NCBI GenBank assembly: GCA_012727895.1
Contig: JAAYGG010000040.1
Span: forward strand, 61,997-125,996
Direction of reading: 5' to 3'
Origin: Bacillota bacterium
Lineage (GTDB): Bacteria; Bacillota; UBA4882; UBA10575
Length of the DNA: 64,000 bases
Part shown: positions 58,725 to 64,000 of the stretch, piece after piece
How the letters are laid out: each line of letters opens with the position of its first letter
Numbering within the stretch: position 1 is the stretch's first letter
Position numbers and translations under genes: made by a program
The notes under the pieces: model-generated
Databases searched by the model: none
Told to the model about the DNA's origin: nothing
The model's input: only the letters and a program-made list of their open reading frames with translations

Positions 58725-59615
58725 TTATTCGTACACGTCTTCCCTGGTCATTATTTTGAGCTGGAGCAGGCCAAAGACCAGGACAAGCAGGAATAAGATC
58801 ATACTCATGGCGTTTGCCTTACCGACCGACGAGTACCTAAAAGCGGTGGAGACTATATAGGTCAGTGAGACCTCTGTGCTGTGAAACGGTCCGCCGTCGG
58901 TCATCATCTTGACAATATCGTAATTGGCCACAAAGGCCCCGGTAATTGAGAGCAGGACATTGACGATAATAGTACTGTTTAACTGGGGGATGGTAACGTG
59001 GCAAAACCTCTGCCAGGCACTGGCCCCGTCGATTTCAGCGGCTTCATAAAGCTGTTTTGGGATTGCCTGTATCCCGGCGAGATAAAGAACCATATGAAAC
59101 CCGATCCATTTCCAGATATCAACGCCGATAACAGAAGCCAGGGCATATCTGGGTTCGCTGAGCCAGCCCCGGATAAGAAAATCCAGCCCCAGTGCCCTCA
59201 GAAAATGATTGAGGAGGCCGAAATTGGGGTTTAAAATCCAGACCCAGAGGATACCAACAACCACGTAGGAGAAGGTCACCGGCATATAAACGGCTGTCCG
59301 AAACGCCGTTCTGAACCTGATCTTTTTGGCCAGGATAATGGCCAAGCCAAGACCGATTATATTCTTGATCAACGTGACAAAAAAGGCGTAGATAAAGGTG
59401 TTGGATATGGCTTTCCAAAATATCTCATCCGTCAGGACAAAGCGGTAATTCTTCAAACCAATCCACTTCATGGGGGAAAACCCGTCCCATCGGTGGAAGC
59501 TGATCCATAAGCCATTGATAAACGGCAGGGTAATAAATAACGTAAAAAGCAAGAGTGCAGGAAGGCACATTAAATAGGGAAAAGCCTTCTCTTTCTTCTT
59601 TAACAGGTCTTTCAT
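58725..59615 (-). CDS. ABC transporter permease, sugar type (MalF/CUT1)
   Basis: Partner permease of the importer, about 296 residues with six helices (LPALLLFTLFITLPFINGLW; TFSYVVVGILWVWIL). The EAA loop is IPKQLYEAAEIDGASAWQRF. The start at MKDLLKKKEK has GGGGGG 7 nt upstream. An intercistronic hairpin separates it from the solute-binding protein gene. Confidence 0.94.
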   Translation of the reverse strand: MKDLLKKKEKAFPYLMCLPALLLFTLFITLPFINGLWISFHRWDGFSPMKWIGLKNYRFVLTDEIFWKAISNTFIYAFFVTLIKNIIGLGLAIILAKKIRFRTAFRTAVYMPVTFSYVVVGILWVWILNPNFGLLNHFLRALGLDFLIRGWLSEPRYALASVIGVDIWKWIGFHMVLYLAGIQAIPKQLYEAAEIDGASAWQRFCHVTIPQLNSTIIVNVLLSITGAFVANYDIVKMMTDGGPFHSTEVSLTYIVSTAFRYSSVGKANAMSMILFLLVLVFGLLQLKIMTREDVYE

Positions 59616-59639
59616 TACGTTGCCCCCCAAAAGAGTTAT

Positions 59640-59676
59640 ATTAACCCTCATCCCGGTTTACGGGATGAGGGTTAAT
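59640..59676 (-). repeat. Intercistronic hairpin between binding-protein and permease genes
   Basis: ATTAACCCTCATCCCG and its exact inverse complement form a 16-bp perfect stem with a 5-nt loop. No T tract follows on the transcribed strand, so it is more likely an mRNA-stabilising structure or partial attenuator than a full terminator. Confidence 0.75.
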
Positions 59677-59704
59677 GTTTTCCCGGCAGGAGCCATCTTC
59701 TGCT

Positions 59705-61090
59705 TTATTTCATATATCTCTTAATATCCGGCACCCTTTTCGGGGTAACTTTCGCCCAGTCTTCTTCTGTCCAACTCGTCCACCAGTCAAACTTGTAATC
59801 CTTTTCCTCCTCAATTGTTTTCAGGCTTTCTTCAACGATTTTAACAGCCTCGCCGGGTGTCATGTTTCCACTCACCACCGCGGGGATACACCGGCAAAAG
59901 GCGTCATTGACTTCGGCCGGCCAGATCCAGTCCAGGAACAAGACGGAATTCTTTAATACCTCATTGTTCAGGGTCTGGACGATTGGGGTGTCGGCAACCT
60001 GCATCCCTTTGATGACCTGGACCATCGGATCGTTGATCGAGAGAATTGTATTCACGACTTCCGGCCGGAGCAAATACTCCACAAACCGCATGGTGTTTTC
60101 CAAGTTCTCTTCCTTGGCAAAGGAGGGAATGGCAATGCCATAGTCACCCACGCCAAACCCGTGTCCCGGTTTTACCCCCGGGGTATTGACCATCAAGGGG
60201 AATTCAAAGACCCCGATCTCAAAATCTTTAACCACATCTTTTACCGCACCATATTCCCATGTGCCGCCGTAGAACATCGCCGCCTTCTGTTGGGAGAATA
60301 CGGCCCTCATTCCTTCGCTGTCCGTATCAAGACTGTCCAGGGTAAAGATCCCGTCGTCAAAAAGCTTCTTCACCAGAAGAAAAGCTTCTTTCTCAATTTC
60401 CGTACTAAAGCGCCGCTTGCCGGATAAGAACTCCTCAACTTTCGCCACGGAGGTGTTGCCGCTGGTCTGTTCATAGGTCTCAAAGAAGAGCATCGGCCAG
60501 GCCCAGTTCTCTTTCCCTTGGAAAATAACGGGCTGGATTCCCTTCTTCTCTTTTATAATCTTGCTTATTTTCAAGAATTCCTGATAATTCTTGGGCGGCT
60601 TAATTCCCAGTTCATCAAAGAGGGTTTTGTTATAATAAAACACACTGGCCGAAGCGTCAGCATAGGGAAATCCCCAAAGTTTACCGTCGATAATAAAGGC
60701 GTCAAGCATACCTTCGTTAAACCTGTCTACCAGGTCTTTCATAAGTTCTGTGATATTCATTATTGCCCCGCTCCGCACAAGGCTGGACCGGAGGGTGCCG
60801 GCGCCCGCAACAATCAGATCCACCTGTTCTTTAGCCATCTTCGCTGCCGAAAGGTTCTGGGGTAAATCCGGCCAGTTCCCCTGCCACCGGGCCTCGACTC
60901 TGATGCCTGTTTCCGCTTCAAAGTCTCTCATAACTTTTGCCCAGGCCTCGGTCTCTTCAGCCGTACCCTTCGTCGGCCCGAGGATCCGTACAAGCGGCTT
61001 CTCCTCTTTACTCTTCGAACAACCTGGGAAGAACAAGACTGAAGAGATTACCACCAACAAAACTACAGCCAAAACCTTTTTTCCCGCCAT
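59705..61090 (-). CDS. ABC transporter solute-binding lipoprotein (family 1, sugar type)
   Basis: Extracellular binding protein of the importer, 461 residues. A lipoprotein signal (VLAVVLLVVISSVLFFPGCS, lipobox FPGC) is followed by a type 1 extracellular solute-binding fold (VRILGPTKGTAEETEAWAKV, WGFPYADASASVFYYNKTLF, AMFYGGTWEYGAV). AGGAGGAGG precedes the ATG. The ligand cannot be read from the sequence; nucleoside hydrolase, ribokinase and RpiA genes nearby suggest a nucleoside or ribose-containing compound. Confidence 0.93.
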   Translation of the reverse strand: MAGKKVLAVVLLVVISSVLFFPGCSKSKEEKPLVRILGPTKGTAEETEAWAKVMRDFEAETGIRVEARWQGNWPDLPQNLSAAKMAKEQVDLIVAGAGTLRSSLVRSGAIMNITELMKDLVDRFNEGMLDAFIIDGKLWGFPYADASASVFYYNKTLFDELGIKPPKNYQEFLKISKIIKEKKGIQPVIFQGKENWAWPMLFFETYEQTSGNTSVAKVEEFLSGKRRFSTEIEKEAFLLVKKLFDDGIFTLDSLDTDSEGMRAVFSQQKAAMFYGGTWEYGAVKDVVKDFEIGVFEFPLMVNTPGVKPGHGFGVGDYGIAIPSFAKEENLENTMRFVEYLLRPEVVNTILSINDPMVQVIKGMQVADTPIVQTLNNEVLKNSVLFLDWIWPAEVNDAFCRCIPAVVSGNMTPGEAVKIVEESLKTIEEEKDYKFDWWTSWTEEDWAKVTPKRVPDIKRYMK

Positions 61091-61132
61091 GATTTCCTCC
61101 TCCTTCTGTTCTCCTTTTTTATTTGGTTTTGC

Positions 61133-62041
61133 TCATCCCACTTCACTTTTAAACTGCAAAACCTCATTTAAATCAGGGAGTGAACTCTGGGCGCCAAACC
61201 GGGTTACTGATAACCCGGCGGCGACATTGGCAAACTCGACCGCCTCCTCCACCCCCCAGTTTAAATGCAAACCATAGGCCAGGGCGCCGGCAAAAGCATC
61301 ACCGGCAGCGGTGGTATCAACCGCCTTCACCTTCTTTGCGGCAAAGTGTTTTTTATAGCCCGGCGTATAGAGGCTTACCCCTTCCGCTCCCCGGGTCAAT
61401 ATGACGTGCCTTGCACCGAGTTCCAGTAATCTTTTGGCCTTGTCGTCGAGGGTTTTATACCTTTCATCCGGCACTAATCCTGCTATTTCCACCTCGTTCG
61501 GTAATAAAAAGTCTATTTTATCGTAAATCTCAAAAGGAAGATGACAGGCTGGTGCGGGATCAAGAATGACAGTCTTACGGTATTCACTGGCCATCTCAAT
61601 CGCGTAAATTACCGTATCCAAAGGGATCTCCAACTGCAACAAGAGGATATTTGCTTGCTTGATGATTTCTTCATTCTTTTTTACGATCGCAGGGGTTAGT
61701 TCGTTATTGGCTCCTGGTATGATGATGATCCTGTTATCACCAGCCTGTTCAAGAGTTATTACCGCAATACCGGTATTTTTTTCGACCCTTTCCACATGGT
61801 CGGGCTGGACTCCGGCATCTTTTAAACTCTTAAGCAATAAGTTACCGTATTCATCCTTCCCGCAAGCGCCGATAAAGCCCACATCTCCGCCTAACTTGCC
61901 AACGGCGCAAGCCTGATTTGCCCCTTTCCCGCCGGGGATTTGCGAGAAAGACCGGCCGGTAACCGTCTCGCCTGAAACCGGGCACCTGTCCGTTTCTACG
62001 ACCAGATCTATGTTCATACTTCCAATCACCAGTACTTGCAT
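61133..62041 (-). CDS. rbsK: Ribokinase
   Basis: PfkB-family kinase making ribose 5-phosphate, 302 residues. It has SMNIDLVVETDRCPVSGETV, IPGGKGANQACAVGKLGG, IPGANNELT, DPAPACHLP, LLPNEVEI, VILTRGAEGVSLY and the catalytic anion hole VDTTAAGDAFAGALAYGL. All ribokinase hallmarks are present. AAGGAG lies 10 nt before the ATG. A LacI-type operator lies in the 58-nt gap upstream. Confidence 0.94.
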   Translation of the reverse strand: MQVLVIGSMNIDLVVETDRCPVSGETVTGRSFSQIPGGKGANQACAVGKLGGDVGFIGACGKDEYGNLLLKSLKDAGVQPDHVERVEKNTGIAVITLEQAGDNRIIIIPGANNELTPAIVKKNEEIIKQANILLLQLEIPLDTVIYAIEMASEYRKTVILDPAPACHLPFEIYDKIDFLLPNEVEIAGLVPDERYKTLDDKAKRLLELGARHVILTRGAEGVSLYTPGYKKHFAAKKVKAVDTTAAGDAFAGALAYGLHLNWGVEEAVEFANVAAGLSVTRFGAQSSLPDLNEVLQFKSEVG

Positions 62042-62059
62042 TAGTAGTCAACTCCTTTT

Positions 62060-62075
62060 CCGGAAACGTTACCGG
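62060..62075. promoter_or_regulatory. LacI-type operator ahead of rbsK and the importer genes
   Basis: CCGGAAACGTTACCGG, a near-perfect palindrome with the central CG usual for LacI-family operators. It lies in the gap between the LacI-type gene and rbsK. It shares the spaced pattern ACCG-N2-AACG-N-T with the site ahead of the regulator gene. Confidence 0.65.
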
Positions 62076-62099
62076 TTTTGGCCAAAAAAACTAACTCCC

Positions 62100-63101
62100 T
62101 TATCTAATTGCTTTGACAGAATCCCGGATTATGAGCTCATTCTCCAGTATGACACTGTGGAAATCATTTTTCTTTTCAATAAGATTAATCAGTTTTTCAA
62201 CGGCGATCGCCCCCAACTGGTATTTCGGCTGATCCATTGTGGTCAACCCGGGCTTCACAAAGGATGTTATTTCAATATTATCATGGCCGATAATGGAAAA
62301 ATCCTCCGGTATGCGGTAGTTGTAGTTATAAATGGTTTCATAGGCGCCAAAAGCCATAAGATCATTGGCGAAAAAGATCGCTGTTGGCCTGTGCTTTAAT
62401 TTGATTATCCGTTCCATCAGTTCCTTCCCTGAACCCCTGCTGTAATCACCTTCAAGGATCCATTCTTCCCGCAATGGAATCCCATATTTCTCAAGCGCCA
62501 TTTTAAACCCTTTCAGCCGTTCAAGAGCGGTCTCCGTACTTAAATCACCGGTAATATGCCCTATTTCTTTGTGACCCTGTTTTATCAAATATTCCGTAGC
62601 ATTATACGCCGACCTTTTATTGTCAATGGTGACGGCCGGGTAGAGAGAATCCCTTATCTGCCTGTCGATCTGGACGACCGGATATTCTTCTTTCTCCAAT
62701 TTCTTCAATATTTCCTTGTTTTCAAGGGAAAACGATAAAATGATCCCGTCCACCTTTTTGCTCCTCAAAAGAGCAAGGGCTTCCTTTTCTTCCTCTTTAT
62801 TATTGTCGGTATTATAGAGGATTAAGGAATACCCCTCCTCTTTTGCCTTTCTCTCTATCCCCTTGACAATCTCCGGGAAAAAGGGGTTGTTTATATCCGG
62901 GATAATCAAACCGATGGTATTCGTCTTCCGCAAAACCAGGCCCCTGGCAATATTGTTGGGGTTATACCCCAGTGTCCTAATGGCCTCTTTTACCTTCTTT
63001 TTTGTCTCCTCACTAACATCCGGCTTATTGTTTAAAACGCGGGAGACAGTGGTGACAGAGACATTTACCGCTCTTGCCACATCTTTTATAGTTACCACCA
63101 C
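62100..63101 (-). CDS. LacI-family transcriptional regulator
   Basis: Sugar-responsive repressor, 333 residues. The N-terminal helix-turn-helix and hinge is TIKDVARAVNVSVTTVSRVL then NNKPDVSEETKKKVKEAIRT. The effector domain has NTIGLIIPDINNPFFPEIVKGIE, VDGIILSFSLENKE, ATEYLIKQGHKEIGHITG and HRPTAIFFANDLMAFGA. The start is GTG with CGGAG upstream. It is upstream of rbsK on the same strand and probably regulates that cluster and itself, being the RbsR-like member by context. Confidence 0.93.
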   Translation of the reverse strand: MVVTIKDVARAVNVSVTTVSRVLNNKPDVSEETKKKVKEAIRTLGYNPNNIARGLVLRKTNTIGLIIPDINNPFFPEIVKGIERKAKEEGYSLILYNTDNNKEEEKEALALLRSKKVDGIILSFSLENKEILKKLEKEEYPVVQIDRQIRDSLYPAVTIDNKRSAYNATEYLIKQGHKEIGHITGDLSTETALERLKGFKMALEKYGIPLREEWILEGDYSRGSGKELMERIIKLKHRPTAIFFANDLMAFGAYETIYNYNYRIPEDFSIIGHDNIEITSFVKPGLTTMDQPKYQLGAIAVEKLINLIEKKNDFHSVILENELIIRDSVKAIR

Positions 63102-63147
63102 AAGTCACTCCGGATTCTTATTATGTATCAAATATGTATCGAAAACC

Positions 63148-63169
63148 TTACCGTTATCGTTTTCGGTAA
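63148..63169. promoter_or_regulatory. LacI-type operator at the regulator's own promoter
   Basis: Arms TTACCG and CGGTAA flank a centre with CG at the dyad (TTATCGTTTT between them), 22 bp. It starts 5 nt after the -10, so binding would block transcription of the regulator gene. The site resembles the one at 62060-62075. Confidence 0.65.
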
Positions 63170-63173
63170 AAAT

Positions 63174-63203
63174 ATTGTAACCTAACTACCTTTGTTTTGT
63201 CAA
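63174..63203 (-). promoter_or_regulatory. Promoter of the LacI-type regulator gene
   Basis: TTGACA (63203..63198), 18 nt, then TACAAT (63179..63174) on the minus strand, about 65 nt before the GTG start. Confidence 0.75.
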
Positions 63204-63249
63204 GTATTTAAATTTATCCAGCATTATATTCATCTTCTTCTCCCGGTAT

Positions 63250-63930
63250 TTAACGTTCAATTCTTTTTATTATATCTATCTCCCCATTTTTGCGGCCGGC
63301 CAAAACCCGCGCAGCCAGTTTGATAAATAAACCATTCTCCACTACCCCGGGGATCATATTAAGAGCTTGGTTCAGTTCTTCCGGATCCTCTATCCTGCCA
63401 AATTCACAGTCGATGATATAATTCCCATTGTCTGTTTGGTAGTAATCTTTTTCATTACGCATGCGTATGCTTGTTTTGCAGCCCAGTTTTTCTATTCTCC
63501 GCCTTGTAAATTCAACGCCAAAAGGAACCACTTCCACTGGTAACGGAAACGTTCCTAATTTCTCAACCAATTTGGTTTCATCAACGACAATAATCAATTC
63601 CCGGCTCGCTGTTGCCACCATTTTCTCTCTTAGTAACGCCCCGCCGCCGCCCTTGATCAGGTTCAGATCAGGATCAACCTCATCAGCCCCATCGATCGTA
63701 AGATCAACATGATCGATATCAGAAAGATCGACAAGGGGTATTTTCAACTCCTTTGCCAGCAATTCCGAGGCTTTCGATGTGGCTACCGCTTTGATCTTCA
63801 GCCCTTCACTAACCCTCTCCCCGATCTTCTGAATCGCCCAACAAGCGGTTGAGCCTGTACCAAGGCCAACGATCATTCCATCTTCAATGAATTCCACCGC
63901 CGCTTCAGCCACCATCTTTTTTACATCCAT
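63250..63930 (-). CDS. rpiA: Ribose-5-phosphate isomerase A
   Basis: Interconverts ribose 5-phosphate and ribulose 5-phosphate. 226 residues with VGLGTGSTACWAI, VATSKASELLAKEL, DLTIDGADEVDPDLNLIKGG and GGALLREKMVATAS (catalytic Asp, Glu and Lys region), and VVDETKLVEKLG. GGGG lies 7 nt before the ATG. It is upstream of the LacI-type gene on the same strand and supplies the step after ribokinase. The last 70 nt of the window contain no gene I can support. Confidence 0.96.
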   Translation of the reverse strand: MDVKKMVAEAAVEFIEDGMIVGLGTGSTACWAIQKIGERVSEGLKIKAVATSKASELLAKELKIPLVDLSDIDHVDLTIDGADEVDPDLNLIKGGGGALLREKMVATASRELIIVVDETKLVEKLGTFPLPVEVVPFGVEFTRRRIEKLGCKTSIRMRNEKDYYQTDNGNYIIDCEFGRIEDPEELNQALNMIPGVVENGLFIKLAARVLAGRKNGEIDIIKRIER

Positions 63931-64000
63931 ACTTATACCCCAATCATCATTATTCTTTATTGAAAACCTTTAGTCACTTAATCTCTTCAATAGGAACCCA

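Noticed and set aside
1..64000. CRISPR arrays, insertion sequences, prophage or rRNA genes
   Set aside because: No regularly spaced repeat array, transposase, integrase, phage structural gene or rRNA sequence was recognised. The short tandem repeats have only two copies each.

Overview
The window looks like chromosomal DNA of an anaerobic, spore-forming Bacillota (Firmicutes) bacterium. The evidence is a complete spoIIAA-spoIIAB-sigF operon behind a DacF-type carboxypeptidase gene, a T-box leader in front of pheST, a PerR-type regulator, a multisubunit [FeFe] hydrogenase, ScpA/ScpB, and many Shine-Dalgarno-led starts at GTG or TTG. The gene mix (NAD-linked H2 production, formyl-THF ligase, PPi-type phosphofructokinase, arabinose and xylan use) fits a saccharolytic fermenter with a folate one-carbon branch. 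A lineage near the Hydrogenispora/Limnochordia-type Bacillota is a guess, not a demonstrated placement. No prophage, transposase, CRISPR array or rRNA operon was seen.

Layout. 1-4.1 kb (minus): pheT (cut by the edge), pheS, its T-box, a 32-aa YqzL-like gene, tRNA-Val, perR and a peroxiredoxin whose promoter overlaps a perfect palindrome. 4.25-4.44 kb (plus): a stand-alone, highly structured candidate small RNA with its own promoter and terminator. 4.6-9.2 kb (minus): [FeFe] hydrogenase hydA, hydB, hydC and a small [2Fe-2S] protein. 9.3-11.2 kb: folP-folK. 11.2-14.2 kb: dacF and spoIIAA-AB-sigF. 14.5-19.2 kb (plus): one-carbon/folate run of pterin-dependent methyltransferase, fhs, MetF-like protein and folE2, the last behind a structured leader that can pair with its ribosome binding site. 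19.2-29.4 kb (minus): thiL, hisF, an iron-sulfur flavoprotein, ACT protein, phenylacetate-CoA ligase, DegV, feoA-feoB and a large Prc-type protease. 29.6-35 kb: FMN enzyme, nitroreductase, patatin, GH18 lipoprotein and DUF2937 protein. 35.1-45.6 kb (minus): AICAR transformylase, metF, fba, pfk, a membrane protein, scpB-scpA, HD protein, lysA, a TGS/uridine-kinase-like protein and acylphosphatase. 45.9-47.6 kb (plus): an ABC exporter. 47.7-54 kb (minus): arabinose genes araD-araB-isomerase, a GH10 xylanase and an AraR-type repressor. 54.3-56.3 kb (plus): a two-gene ABC exporter. 56.3-63.9 kb (minus): AllA-like protein, nucleoside hydrolase, a sugar-type ABC importer without ATPase, ribokinase, a LacI regulator and rpiA.

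How the parts work together. The arabinose genes and the xylanase each carry the same 17-bp element just downstream of a -10 box, so one AraR-type repressor probably controls both. The nucleoside hydrolase, ribokinase and RpiA form a route from nucleosides to pentose-phosphate intermediates, with two related operators for the LacI regulator. FolP, FolK, FolE2, Fhs, two MetF-type proteins, the methyltransferase and a formyl-folate-dependent purine enzyme make folate chemistry a theme of the window.

Most worth a second look are the small RNA at about 4291-4437, the folE2 leader at about 18334-18443, the hydrogenase beta subunit that stops just before its usual ferredoxin domain, the Prc-type protease, the phosphofructokinase with GGND in place of GGDD/GGDG, and the nucleoside importer cluster.
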